A stretch of 64,000 nt of DNA from Yersinia similis (GCF_001053095.1 NZ_CGBP01000003.1:1-64000); one strand, 5' to 3'. Shown: positions 38,903 to 47,946, counted from the first letter of the stretch. Notes: generated from the letters alone by a model not told the origin. Numbers and translations: made by a program.

Positions 38903-40483
38903 ATGAGAGTTAACAAACCTGTCAGCCGGCAGGAGTATCCCATTGAGCGCGATATCACCTTGCAATCCACCACGGATATTCATGGAAATATGGCTTACGC
39001 TAACGCTGCTTTTGTTCATGCCAGTGGCTTTGAATATCAAGAGTTGCTGGGTCAACCTCACAATGTGGTAAGGCATCCCGATATGCCACCCGCTGCTTTT
39101 GCTGATATGTGGCAAACATTGAATGCCGGTCTTTCTTGGTCTTCATTGGTGAAGAATCGCCGTAAAAATGGAGATTATTACTGGGTTCGGGCTAATGCAA
39201 CGCCACTGCGCCATAATGGCCGTTTAACCGGCTATATTTCGGTACGTATTGCGCCGACTCGCGAGGAGGTAAAACAAGCTGAAGCATTGTATACCGATTT
39301 CAACACCGGTAAGGCAAAACGGCGGAATATTGCCTTGTATCGTGGGCTGATCGTGCGCACAGGGTGGCTATCCCCACTCTCTTTGTTCCAAACTTTACCA
39401 TTACGCTGGCGCCTGCGGTGTGCCTTGTTGAGTTCCGCCATCATTCCAACCATCGCCGCCAGTTTGATGGAGGTAGCAGATCAACCTCTCTTGATTCTCG
39501 GCTCGGTAGCATTGACCTGGAGTATATTGGCTTCACTGTGGTTGGAACGGCAGGTTGCCCGACCTATCGCGGCTATTTTGCAACAGGCGCAAGACGTTTC
39601 CTCCGGAGAGGCCGGCGATTATGTACAACTAAATCGTGTCGATGAAATCGGTTATTTAATGCGTAGCGTCAATCAACTCGGTCTGAACCTACGTTCTTTA
39701 ACCGATGATGTCAGTGGCCAGGTTGATGGGATTAATACAGCCAGCAACGAAATTGCTGCTGGCAATCGCGAACTAAAAGTGCGAACCGAACAAGCAACTG
39801 ATAATCTTCAGCACATTGTCAGTGCCACAGAACAATTAGCCGCGACAGTGCAGAACAGTGCCAACAGTGCCAATGAAACAACATCACTCGCCGAGATGAG
39901 CAGCCATGCCGCGGAACAAGGCAGCGAGCTAATGCACCAAGTCATTGAAACTATGGGTACTATCAATGACTCCAGCCATCGTATTGTAGATATTATCAGT
40001 GTGATTGAAGGCATTGCTTTTCAGACCAATATTCTGGCACTCAACGCGGCCGTAGAAGCGGCCCGGGCGGGTGAACAAGGTCGTGGATTTGCCGTAGTTG
40101 CCAGTGAAGTACGCCATCTGGCGCAACGTTCGTCAACCGCAGCAAAAGAGATTAAACATTTAATCGAGACCAGTGTAGAGCGAGTACGTGACGGAAGTAC
40201 TTTGGTGCAAAGGGCCGGTTCCACCATGGATAATATTGTCAAACAGGCAAGCCAGGTCTCTACGCTGATCAGTGAAATCAGCACCTCGACTCATGAACAG
40301 ACACAGGCCCTTGGCCAAATCCGGCAATCGATCAGTCGGCTAGATCAAATGACTTACCAGAATGCCGCGATGGTTGAGCAATATGCTGGCGCGGCAGAAG
40401 AACTGGCACATCGGACATTGCGACTGACCGCAGCGGTACGTATTTACCGCCCAGTGAATAACGTAGGAAAGTTAAGGGATTAG
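38903..40483 (+). CDS. aer: Aerotaxis receptor Aer
   Basis: 526 aa from the ATG at 38903 (MRVNKPV); a longer upstream frame is encoded by the ERIC and is rejected. The N-terminal PAS domain that binds FAD has GQPHNVVRHPDMP and KNRRKNGDYYWVRANATP, as in E. coli Aer. A hydrophobic hairpin anchor (about 175-215), HAMP and the signalling domain ([22 protein letters not shown]) follow. It lacks a periplasmic sensor and the NWETF tail, as expected. It senses redox state for energy taxis. Confidence 0.95.
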   Translation: MRVNKPVSRQEYPIERDITLQSTTDIHGNMAYANAAFVHASGFEYQELLGQPHNVVRHPDMPPAAFADMWQTLNAGLSWSSLVKNRRKNGDYYWVRANATPLRHNGRLTGYISVRIAPTREEVKQAEALYTDFNTGKAKRRNIALYRGLIVRTGWLSPLSLFQTLPLRWRLRCALLSSAIIPTIAASLMEVADQPLLILGSVALTWSILASLWLERQVARPIAAILQQAQDVSSGEAGDYVQLNRVDEIGYLMRSVNQLGLNLRSLTDDVSGQVDGINTASNEIAAGNRELKVRTEQATDNLQHIVSATEQLAATVQNSANSANETTSLAEMSSHAAEQGSELMHQVIETMGTINDSSHRIVDIISVIEGIAFQTNILALNAAVEAARAGEQGRGFAVVASEVRHLAQRSSTAAKEIKHLIETSVERVRDGSTLVQRAGSTMDNIVKQASQVSTLISEISTSTHEQTQALGQIRQSISRLDQMTYQNAAMVEQYAGAAEELAHRTLRLTAAVRIYRPVNNVGKLRD

Positions 40484-40601
40484 ACAGAATCACCGCATTA
40501 TCTGTTACCCCTACCCCGACTACAGGTGATTTATCATAGCAATAATCTAAAACCTCGCTATAGTGGGTAGGTGGTTATCCAATTATTAAATAAGGAGTTT
40601 T

Positions 40602-40862
40602 ATGTCATCAATTAACCAAACATCTGTTCGCGCTCACACAGGTGAAACCGGTGCAAACTTACCTGGTGAAGATCATTTGATCGCCCATGAAGCTTTGCTT
40701 GTCGCATTAATGGTTGAATGCGCGAATGAGTCAGATAACGATCAGTTCCTGCTTAGCATCCGAGAAACACTGAATGGTATTTTAAGCTCCTCACGTTATC
40801 TTGATGCCAATGCTATTGCGAATGGCCTGATTGATGAGGCCGATGACAAAGCCAACCGCTAA
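40602..40862 (+). CDS. Small acidic protein, unknown function
   Basis: 86 aa, ATG with a strong ribosome site (aataaggag 5 bases before). Acidic and helical: ANLPGEDHLIAHEALLVAL, then ESDNDQFLLSIRETLNGIL. No membrane segment and no known domain. It follows aer by 118 bases and precedes the palindromic repeat by 9 bases, which could form its 3' end. The family was not recognised. Confidence 0.75.
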   Translation: MSSINQTSVRAHTGETGANLPGEDHLIAHEALLVALMVECANESDNDQFLLSIRETLNGILSSSRYLDANAIANGLIDEADDKANR

Positions 40863-40871
40863 CATTCAGCC

Positions 40872-41053
40872 GAGGTTATTGACAAAGTGCCCGCGACGGA
40901 GAGAACAGGCAGATCGTAAAGACGCCGGCTTCCCTGTATAAAAATAGCCTTCCCTGGGGGCTCGAGCCGCGCCATCCTTGGCGCGGACTCTTTACTCTTC
41001 TGCCTATCCTCACCGTTCAAGAGTGAGTCATCGGGGTTTGTCAGCAGTCTGAG
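40872..41053. repeat. Palindromic repeat family, copy 2 (MITE-like, possibly YPAL)
   Basis: Same arms as the copy at 2065-2231, but with a different, longer core (gcttccctgtataaaaatag and onward). Length is 182 bases against 167. It directly follows the small gene at 40602. Confidence 0.75.
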
Positions 41054-41273
41054 CCCTCAATATTGAGGGCGTTTTACTGCCTCCTGCCAAGCCCACCCCA
41101 AATTGTTAATTCGTAACACATATCATATACAAACCCTTAACAAAACCAATTGAACCTCAATAGTCTTGCAAAATTGATAGATAATGGTGATATCACTGCA
41201 TCTATAAAATGAGAGCAGCCACATCATCCATGCCAATATGATTACCCTGCCAGCATAATCCAGGAGGTACGTA

Positions 41274-42317
41274 ATGGTCTCACTGAAAGAAGTGGCAAAT
41301 CTAGCCTCTGTTTCATTAATGACCGCATCTCGAGCGATTAATAGTCCAGAGCAACTGCGGCCAGAAACGTATCAGCGAGTGATGCAGGCGATTGAATCCC
41401 TGAATTATGTGCCTGATTTTGCAGCCCGTAAGATGCGCGGCCACTCCACCAAAACATCAACCCTGGCAGTACTCGCCTGGGATACGGCGACCACACCGTT
41501 CTCAGTTGAAATATTGCTCTCCATTGAGTTAACTGCCCGAGAGTTTGGCTGGAACAGCTTTTTAGTGAACCTAACCTCACGCGAGGACAGCCAACGGGCG
41601 GTTAATCAGCTACTAGCCCAACGGCCCGATGGCATTATTTTTACCGCTATGGGGCTACGTCAGGTCACTATCCCCGAGCGATTACGGGATAAAAACATTG
41701 TTCTCGCTAATTGCGTCAGTGAAAATTATTCAATTCCTAGCTACATTCCCGATGATTTTGATGGTCAATATCAAGCCATGAAATTACTGCTGCAACGCGG
41801 ATACCAACGGCCTTTGTGTATTTACCTGCCGGAGTGTACCTTGGCAGGCAAGGCCCGGCGGGCAGGGGTAGAAAAAGCCTGGCAGGAATCCACATTACCA
41901 ACAGAGCAACTCAATCAGTACCATATAGCGTGGGGAGATGAACATTATCAGGATGTCATTCCGTTATTAGAACGCCATTGCCCTAAGGGAAAACCCAATT
42001 TTGATGTGTTAATCTGCGGCAATGACCGCATCGCATTTTTGGCCTATCAGGTTTTACTGGCCAAAGGTGTGACAATTCCACAACAGGTTGCGGTGATCGG
42101 CTATGGCGATATGGTTGGTATTGGTGAATTGTATCTACCACCACTGACCACAGTACAACTCCCCTATTATGATATTGGTCGTCAAGCTGCCCTACACTTA
42201 ATAAGAGGACGTGAATCGCGGGCAATACATCGGTTACCCTGCCCACTGCTAGAACGGGCATCCATCCGTAATTCAATGCCAGATAACTGTGTGCCCCTTT
42301 TCAGTAAACAGCGATAA
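41274..42317 (+). CDS. LacI/GalR family transcriptional regulator
   Basis: 347 aa. N-terminal helix-turn-helix and hinge (VSLKEVANLASVSLMTASRA, NSPEQLRPETYQRV, LNYVPDFAARKMRG) are followed by a periplasmic-binding-protein-like sugar domain (RPDGIIFTA, LICGNDRIAFLAYQ, GVTIPQQVAVIGYGD). Ribosome site aggaggtacgta is strong. No sugar operon is adjacent: the prophage begins 400 bases downstream, so the target is unknown. Confidence 0.93.
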   Translation: MVSLKEVANLASVSLMTASRAINSPEQLRPETYQRVMQAIESLNYVPDFAARKMRGHSTKTSTLAVLAWDTATTPFSVEILLSIELTAREFGWNSFLVNLTSREDSQRAVNQLLAQRPDGIIFTAMGLRQVTIPERLRDKNIVLANCVSENYSIPSYIPDDFDGQYQAMKLLLQRGYQRPLCIYLPECTLAGKARRAGVEKAWQESTLPTEQLNQYHIAWGDEHYQDVIPLLERHCPKGKPNFDVLICGNDRIAFLAYQVLLAKGVTIPQQVAVIGYGDMVGIGELYLPPLTTVQLPYYDIGRQAALHLIRGRESRAIHRLPCPLLERASIRNSMPDNCVPLFSKQR

Positions 42318-42508
42318 ATAGCGCCCATATATGCATGCTAAGGCCAGATCACTGCGGAGCAGAGTAGCAAGAACTGGACCGCTTTATACGGGGAAGCAAT
42401 CCAACTGCACCAATACCTAAGTGACTCAGTACAGTTGCAACGCTCTGTAGGCCGGATAAATTATTTGATTTAAGTAGAGAAACATCACTACACGAGAGCA
42501 GGAAAACC

Positions 42509-42539
42509 CACGGAAGCATAAGCCCCCGTGAAGTTTTTT
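42509..42539. terminator. Bidirectional terminator between the LacI-type gene and icd remnant
   Basis: Stem cacgg / ccgtg with a 12-base loop. tttttt follows on the plus strand, and tttt follows on the minus strand. It is presumably the original icd terminator. Confidence 0.7.
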
Positions 42540-42552
42540 AGATATGTCAGAA

Positions 42553-42714
42553 TCACATATGTTGGATAATAGCGTCGCCAAACTCACTACACTTCAACAA
42601 CTTAGCGCCTTTCATCAGACGTTCGAAATCATAAGTCACGGTCTTGGCTTGAATTGCGCCTTCAACACCTTTAACAATTAAGTCAGCGGCTTCAAACCAG
42701 CCCATGTGACGCAG
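42553..42714 (-). pseudogene. icd: Displaced 3' end of icd (prophage attachment junction)
   Basis: 162 bases encode [19 protein letters not shown] to the stop after [10 protein letters not shown], clearly the C-terminus of isocitrate dehydrogenase ([20 protein letters not shown]). The upstream part of the gene is absent. The e14 prophage of E. coli integrates in icd and leaves such a displaced end (icdC). The orientation implies that the intact icd, repaired by phage sequence, lies to the right beyond the window. By chance or mosaicism the frame continues leftward into the codons MMLS, also seen in icd. Confidence 0.9.
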
Positions 42715-43227
42715 CAGCAACTCCAAGAGTAAACTTAACATCATGAAATTTAATAAAAAACCTTCAAAAAACCAAGCTCAAATATTAACAAAATCAGCAA
42801 AAATTAGCCTTGAAAAACAAGCAAGTATGCGTAGTTTTGCAGAATGAATTCCCGTTATTCCGTGAGCCAAAAATAGCTTTTGTGATCATGCAATTTGAGG
42901 AATCAGATAGCAAAACAGTCGCACTTTTAGCCCAGTCCACCACAAAATTCCGCACTTGTTTTAGCCCCGTTTAAACCAATGGCCTGCAGGATTACATGGT
43001 TATCAGACGTCCCAAGTCACGGAAACATACGGTTAGTGACCCTTACTTACCTGTCCCAAATTTGTCCCAATGGTTACCACTATTGACTACACAAAGTCTC
43101 TGGGGCTATATTTCCCAAGCAGCCGCAAAATCGGTTGTCGGGATTCGAACCCCGCAGACAAACCGCGACAAGTGCACGCCGCGAGCGTGTTTTTTATTGT
43201 CGTAATGTACCCGCACATCTGAACAAT

Positions 43228-43303
43228 GGTGGGCCGTACAGGGGAGCCGCAAGGCTCGCCGGTTGGTTTGTCCGGTAGTTCGAACCCTGTACGTCTCACC
43301 ACC
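43228..43303. other. Structured non-coding element near the left prophage end
   Basis: Nested pairing: ggtgg (43228) with ccacc (43299), gtacaggg (43236) with ccctgtac (43285), and an inner hairpin gagcc-gcaa-ggctc (43244-43257). It also has a gttcgaac block and ends in accacca, giving a tRNA-like look, but a normal cloverleaf does not fold. The rest of 42745-43357 has no gene; a second ttcgaac block lies at about 43144. Confidence 0.45.
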
Positions 43304-43357
43304 AGATGATTCGAACCTGAAGGTGGTGAAAAATGCAAACCACTAGAGGGCGTCATA

Positions 43358-43549
43358 ATGACAAACTTACCCCATGATTATTACGTTAGCCTTGTAAAAA
43401 TCCTTCTCAAGAAATCCTCGTATGCTGATCGTTTCCATCTGGCCGAAGTTATAGAGCGCGAGGCAATGCGTATTGCCAGCCATGATCAAGCCGTATCTAA
43501 TGCTAAAACTTCTCTTGTCGCTAAAGTAGTGATGGGAGGTGCCAAATGA
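43358..43549 (+). CDS. Small phage protein, unknown function
   Basis: 63 aa, mostly helical (ADRFHLAEVIEREAMRIAS). Its stop codon overlaps the start of the next gene (ATGA), so the two are coupled. No family recognised. It is preceded by a structured non-coding stretch. Confidence 0.6.
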   Translation: MTNLPHDYYVSLVKILLKKSSYADRFHLAEVIEREAMRIASHDQAVSNAKTSLVAKVVMGGAK

Positions 43550-43698
43550 GCAGCATCGATACGCTGAAACCAATTCTGCATAACCAAATCCCTGTTATTA
43601 CTACTGAGTTACTAGCACAACTGTATGGCACCGATGTTTCGAACATCAAGATGAACTACTCCCGAAACCAGACTCGCTTCGAGGATGGAAAACTGTAA
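43546..43698 (+). pseudogene. Phage antirepressor-like (ORF6N/KilA-N type) N-terminus, cut by IS
   Basis: MSSIDTLKPILHNQIPVITT and LLAQLYGTDVSNIKMNYSRN resemble the start of ORF6N-type phage regulatory proteins, which normally continue with GKHFFKL. Here the frame ends at the IS left end after RFEDGKL (TAA supplied by the IS). The remainder is not found on the other side of the IS. Confidence 0.75.
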
Positions 43699-43758
43699 TG
43701 GTCTAATGATCCCGGACACTTTGTTAGAGATATAATAAGCAGCACTAACGAGGTGAGA

Positions 43759-44067
43759 ATGCGCAGAAAAACGTTTACCCATGAGTTCAAACAGGAATGT
43801 GTCAATCTGGTCCTTCAGCACAACTACCCGGTGACACAAGCTGCTGAAACAATGAATATTGGTCTTTCCACATTGCAGCGCTGGCTACGCCAGTATCGCG
43901 GAGAAGTACGGGGCGAGACGCCAGCAGCCAGTGCCATTACACCTGAACAACGGCGAATACAGGAACTTGAAAAGCAGGTACGTCAGCTACAGAGCGACAA
44001 TGACCTGTTAAAAAAAGCTTCGGCCTTCTTCGCCATGGAAATGAACAACGACAAAAAGTCGCGGTAA
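43759..44067 (+). CDS. IS3-family transposase OrfA
   Basis: 102 aa from the ATG at 43759 with ribosome site gaggtgag. Helix-turn-helix (YPVTQAAETMNIGLSTLQRW) and a leucine-zipper-like segment (RRIQELEKQVRQLQSDNDLL) are typical of OrfA, which binds the IS ends. Alone it acts as a regulator of transposition. The slippery A7 is near its end. Confidence 0.93.
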   Translation: MRRKTFTHEFKQECVNLVLQHNYPVTQAAETMNIGLSTLQRWLRQYRGEVRGETPAASAITPEQRRIQELEKQVRQLQSDNDLLKKASAFFAMEMNNDKKSR

Positions 44068-44906
44068 AGCTGAAGAAGGCTGGTGCAAATATCCAGCAGG
44101 TATGTCGCTGCCTGTCGCTTACGCGCAGCGTATTTTACGCACGGAGCAGGCGACCAGCGCTCAAAGCCGATGTTCTTATGCTTCACGCAGCGGCTAAACA
44201 TGTTCATGCTGAAATGGATGCGACGTACGGCAGTAGGCGTATGTGTATTGAGTTGCGTGAACAGGGTTTTAACGTAGGCCGATACCGCGTCCGTCAGGTA
44301 ATGAAAGCCCTGTTGCTGGTTGCGAAGCGTCCCGGACGTCACCGCTATCCCCGTGGTGGAAAACCGGCTGTAGTGGCAGATAACCTACTGAATCGGCAAT
44401 TTAATCCAGAGACATTGAATACCTGGTGGTCAGGTGATATCACCTATCTTCGCACGGCTCAGGGCTGGTTGTATCTGGCTATTGTCATGGACTTATGTTC
44501 AAGAAAAATAGTGAGCTGGGCCTTCTCAGACAAACCGGACAGCGCGCTGACTACGCGGGCATTACGGCTGGCGATCAATAAACGACGGCCAACAGGTCCA
44601 GTCGTGTTCCATAGCGATCAAGGGGCGCAATATACCAGTACTCAGTTCCAATCCTGCCAGCAGGAACTTGCTGTGACGGGAAGCATGAGCCGTAAGGGTA
44701 ACTGCCTGGATAATGCGGTTACGGAGAGGTTTTTCCGCAGTCTGAAAGCAGAGAGAGTTAACTATCGTCGCTATGAAACCCGAAGTCAGGGTATTGCAGA
44801 CGTTATCGATTATATCGACAGTTTTTATAATCTGAAGCGGCGGCATTATCGGCTGGGAAATATCTCGCCGGATGAATACGAACGACGACTACAACAATGT
44901 GCCTAA
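44010..44906 (+). CDS. IS3-family transposase OrfB (made by -1 frameshift as OrfAB)
   Basis: The frame is open from the A7 slippery site. A separate ATG exists at 44178, but the upstream residues (KVAVKLKKAGANIQQV) belong to OrfB. The DDE integrase core is complete: TWWSGDITYL, VFHSDQGAQYTS, and NAVTERFFRSLKAE, followed by YNLKRRHYRLGNISPDEYE. The element therefore seems able to transpose. Confidence 0.92.
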   Translation, partial: KKSFGLLRHGNEQRQKVAVKLKKAGANIQQVCRCLSLTRSVFYARSRRPALKADVLMLHAAAKHVHAEMDATYGSRRMCIELREQGFNVGRYRVRQVMKALLLVAKRPGRHRYPRGGKPAVVADNLLNRQFNPETLNTWWSGDITYLRTAQGWLYLAIVMDLCSRKIVSWAFSDKPDSALTTRALRLAINKRRPTGPVVFHSDQGAQYTSTQFQSCQQELAVTGSMSRKGNCLDNAVTERFFRSLKAERVNYRRYETRSQGIADVIDYIDSFYNLKRRHYRLGNISPDEYERRLQQCA

Positions 44907-44937
44907 ATCGGTGTCCGGTTTTACTTGACCATTACAA

Positions 44938-45255
44938 CCGTTACAACTGCACCAGTGGCTGCTAGGGCTTCATAATTACTGGGTAAGATCACCAGTGAAC
45001 CAGCCCTGCTTTATAGACACACAGCGACCGCTTCTTTCTGGAACAAAGCATGTGAAGACGCAGCCACTGGCTAAAAATGAATCTATAAATCAGGAAATAG
45101 AAGATTCTCACACCTCGACTGCAACAACTGCAACAACTGTCATTGCCCCTTCAAGTAAAATCTCTCTTTCCGAATTGGCGCAAAGCGTTCCTTCCCAGTC
45201 GCTCTGTGCTGCCGCTCGCAGCTCCGGGAGAGAGCTTGATTCGGCGCTCAGGTAA
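44938..45255 (+). pseudogene. Open frame truncated by the IS right end, uncertain
   Basis: A frame is open from the IS boundary (PLQLHQWLLGLHNYWVRSPV) to a stop at 45255. Its first 50 residues look coding, while the last part is Ser/Thr-rich and overlaps the opposite-strand gene at 45108-45737. It may be the end of a gene whose start was lost when the IS inserted. No family recognised. Confidence 0.3.
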
Positions 45256-45737
45256 CGACCATCAGCTTGGTGGAGAGTGCCGTCGATTTCCACCCGTACA
45301 ATGCGCGTTCTATCGTCCTTGTTCAAACGTTCGCGCCAGTAAACTGCTTCATCGAGATTGTCCGTCAGCCATATGCATCGAGTTCGGGATGGACGATTAG
45401 CGTACTGCTCCCTCCGTATATTCTCGAACTCCATCTCTCGGAGCAGACGGATGTAGGTGTCAATAATGCCGTGAAAATTATTGGCCAGCTCCCTGCTAGG
45501 AAATCGCTCAATGTCGCGGCTGCGGAGAAGTTCCTTGAGCCTACGCTCCTGCCCGAAGGCGGGAATAACATGATGAATATCACACATTTGTTCGTAGTAG
45601 GGATTAAAGGGGCGGCTGCTGGTATTGAGAGTTTGCCCAATCTCAAGGAGTCGCTTGCCCGCTGGTTTGTAGCAGCTGTCAATGTGAAAATACTGCATCC
45701 AATAATTTCCTATTGTTGGAGTTTTGATAGCAGGCAT
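45108..45737 (-). CDS. Phage accessory protein, DUF2441-like (function unknown)
   Basis: 209 aa, soluble. It begins MPAIKTPTIGNYWMQYFHID and contains YEQMCDIHHVIPAFGQERR and RCIWLTDNLDEAVYWRERL. The pattern of a conserved His/Arg-rich N-terminus and a C-terminal beta-rich domain resembles proteins grouped as DUF2441, found in prophages; this match is from memory. It is isolated at the left prophage end, a usual place for cargo genes not needed for phage growth. Confidence 0.6.
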   Translation of the reverse strand: MPAIKTPTIGNYWMQYFHIDSCYKPAGKRLLEIGQTLNTSSRPFNPYYEQMCDIHHVIPAFGQERRLKELLRSRDIERFPSRELANNFHGIIDTYIRLLREMEFENIRREQYANRPSRTRCIWLTDNLDEAVYWRERLNKDDRTRIVRVEIDGTLHQADGRYLSAESSSLPELRAAAQSDWEGTLCANSEREILLEGAMTVVAVVAVEV

Positions 45738-45923
45738 ATTAGCGCTCGTTGCACTTCAAAGGTAACGAGCGTCCCGGTTCATTCACAATCCACCTAAAAT
45801 CGTCCGCTTTTGGCACGAAGCGGACAGACTGAATTGCTGTCAGGTCTGCTATGAGCAAAGACAGACATTAAACTATTTCTAACTTATTCCGAATTTTTCA
45901 ATGCGGTACAAATTAGCATTTCA

Positions 45924-46484
45924 CTAGATAACGACAAACTCCCGCACTTGTTTTAAGTCCGTTAGCCCCGCCACCTCATCCTTCATTTCCCGTTGCCGCT
46001 GGTAAATTCTCTCATTGTGTTCCATCAGGGCCAATGCCATTGCCTCACTGAGCCCCTTGAGTTGTTCCACGCTCAGTGGTACTGATTTATTATTCGCATC
46101 ACCCCACGACATCACATCACGTGAATCTGTGTTAGCAACAGCAGCCACAGGAGATAAACGCGCCATCGACTGTTGGTCTGCATTCCATGTTCGACCAGCA
46201 TATTCAAAGGTAAAACGTTGTGCTTCCTGCTCCGTTCGCCATACGTAGATTTCCTGCAATTTCTGTTCTTTGGCCGCCTGCAACATGGCTGGGGTGACTG
46301 TGAAGGGGGCGATTTTGCCCCACTGGCCGCTTTGCAGCGCCTGCCAAATGGCTTGTCCCGTTTCGGCGGTATCGTCTGGTGTTGCAGTGTAGGGAACGGC
46401 TTCATCCATTCCCTCAAACAACACGTCGCAGTCAATAGCACCGCTTTCTAGATAGCGGGGATTGATAATGTTTTTAATGTCCAT
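45924..46484 (-). CDS. Phage tail-fibre assembly-type protein (DUF4376-like)
   Basis: 186 aa from the ATG at 46484, 7 bases after the tail-fibre stop; a longer upstream frame lies inside the fibre gene. The N-terminal half is short and variable (PRYLESGAIDCDVLFEGMD), and the C-terminal half has RTEQEAQRFTFEYAGRTWNA and SVPLSVEQLKGLSEAM, typical of DUF4376 proteins next to fibre genes. It is likely a chaperone for the fibre tip or a part of it. Confidence 0.78.
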   Translation of the reverse strand: MDIKNIINPRYLESGAIDCDVLFEGMDEAVPYTATPDDTAETGQAIWQALQSGQWGKIAPFTVTPAMLQAAKEQKLQEIYVWRTEQEAQRFTFEYAGRTWNADQQSMARLSPVAAVANTDSRDVMSWGDANNKSVPLSVEQLKGLSEAMALALMEHNERIYQRQREMKDEVAGLTDLKQVREFVVI

Positions 46485-46491
46485 TTGGGTC

Positions 46492-47946
46492 TCATGCGAT
46501 ACGTATGAATAATCCAATAAAGGCTTCCGTCTTGCCAATAGTCGTGAGGGTACTACCTGAAAGCGCGATAAAGGTGCCTGGTTGGGGATATGAATTCGGC
46601 GATGCAACAGCGAATTGAGGCGTAGAGACATAAGTCCCACTTGTGGAACATGATGCTTTCATTGACACCATGCCCAGTCGGGAACCAGGAACACCTTTTC
46701 CTCTGAAAAGCTTGCGGTTATTGTCATCATCGGAATCACCGTGGTAAGTCGCAAAGATTAGGCCTCCCACATCGGGTGATCCCCATGCATTACCGGTGGT
46801 TGAACGTAAGGCTCCTGTGAAATCGCTGATTTTTAGCTTGAGATTTTCCCAGCCGATGAAGTAATCGCCACTAATACTATTGATATTTAACCGGTTAAAG
46901 TAAAGGTCACCATTGACGCCATAAAATTTGATGAGTTTCCCTTGCTGCCTTTGGTTTGCGCTGGAGTAGATAATGTTCGGGATTTCAATTTCAATCACGC
47001 CCGAAAAAACCACGCCCGGTATAATGGGCTGGCTACCACCATACTGAGAGACATAATATCGTCCGGGTGGCGTTTCCTTTACCCATGTAAGCAATTCTGC
47101 TGGCCCGTTATTACCACTGAATTGTTTACTATGCCGAAAATACGCCCCATAACCAAAGGCTCCCGGTATAGCCAGCCGTCCTTCTGTGCGGTCATAGATA
47201 TCAGACTGCATGCCCCGTGTTGCCGCAGTGCCTAACCCTAAATGTGCTTGCGCCTGTTGTCGTGCATCGACTCCAGCATCGGCGATCTCGGACAGGTTGT
47301 TGTCAATTTTCAGTGCAGAAGCCAAAGCTCCAACGGCGTCCTCTTTTGACTGTTTCGCTGATTCAGCATGAGTGGCAGCATCTTTAGCACTATTTGCTGA
47401 TGCTTCCGCACTTGCCGATGATTGCTTTGCGCTTTCTGCTGCATCTGCCTGACTGCCGGCTGCAGCCGTTGCGCTCTCTTTAGCTTTGTTGGCAAAACGT
47501 TCTGTATCATTTCTGGACTGCGTTGTTGATAGCACATCCTGTGCCGTCTGTTTGGCGTTAAGTTTTGCCTCCTGCGCGCTGCGCGCTGCCGCTTCTGCAC
47601 TTTGTTGTGCCTGTGCAACCATTTCCTCAAAGCGCTTGATAACATCTGGTTTTAGGTCGCCTTCATCAAGTGCTGTCAGAAAATCATTCAGGGTGCCAGG
47701 TTTTGAATCGTCATAAACCGTAATCTCACCGACACAATATTCCGTCCTGAAGTACTGCCTCAAATAAACATGATATTTGCCTACTTGCGCTTCAAATGAA
47801 TATTTACCATTCCCGTCCGTAGTAATTGTTGCAATTGTACGCATCACCACTTCTGCGGTGTTCACTCCCGCTTTTAAAATAATCTGACATCCAGACATGG
47901 GGATGCCTGCGCCATCAATTAGCGCACCGGATATTTTTATTGACAT
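46492..47946 (-). CDS. Phage side tail-fibre protein
   Basis: 484 aa. The N-terminal part (ISGALIDGAGIPMSGCQI, DGNGKYSFEAQVGKYHVYLR) is the lambda Stf-type prophage tail-fibre domain. An Ala-rich coiled coil (about 105-215, AAARSAQEAKLNAKQTAQD) follows, then AHLGLGTAATRGM and a receptor-binding C-terminus ending in FIGLFIRIA. It attaches to the baseplate and binds the host surface. It is separated from the other tail genes by the glycosyltransferase gene. Confidence 0.88.
   Translation of the reverse strand: MSIKISGALIDGAGIPMSGCQIILKAGVNTAEVVMRTIATITTDGNGKYSFEAQVGKYHVYLRQYFRTEYCVGEITVYDDSKPGTLNDFLTALDEGDLKPDVIKRFEEMVAQAQQSAEAAARSAQEAKLNAKQTAQDVLSTTQSRNDTERFANKAKESATAAAGSQADAAESAKQSSASAEASANSAKDAATHAESAKQSKEDAVGALASALKIDNNLSEIADAGVDARQQAQAHLGLGTAATRGMQSDIYDRTEGRLAIPGAFGYGAYFRHSKQFSGNNGPAELLTWVKETPPGRYYVSQYGGSQPIIPGVVFSGVIEIEIPNIIYSSANQRQQGKLIKFYGVNGDLYFNRLNINSISGDYFIGWENLKLKISDFTGALRSTTGNAWGSPDVGGLIFATYHGDSDDDNNRKLFRGKGVPGSRLGMVSMKASCSTSGTYVSTPQFAVASPNSYPQPGTFIALSGSTLTTIGKTEAFIGLFIRIA

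Larger units (their letters stand above)
43694..44936 (+). mobile_element. IS3-family insertion sequence (IS51/IS911-like group)
   Basis: 1243 bases. The terminal inverted repeats are TGTAATGGTC...CCGGACAC on the left and its imperfect complement on the right (GTGTCCGG...GACCATTACA). Two overlapping frames, orfA and orfB, are joined by an A7 slippery site (44010-44016). The flanking triplets (aac on the left, acc on the right) do not match as a target duplication. Confidence 0.93.

Noticed and set aside
42744..43357. tRNA gene in the prophage left end because of ttcgaac blocks and accacca
   Set aside because: No consistent D, anticodon and T arms fold, and the best stem (gtacaggg/ccctgtac) excludes a cloverleaf.
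45267..45797. 176-aa plus-strand gene opposite the DUF2441-like gene
   Set aside because: No ribosome site or family. The minus-strand frame has coding character and a proper start.
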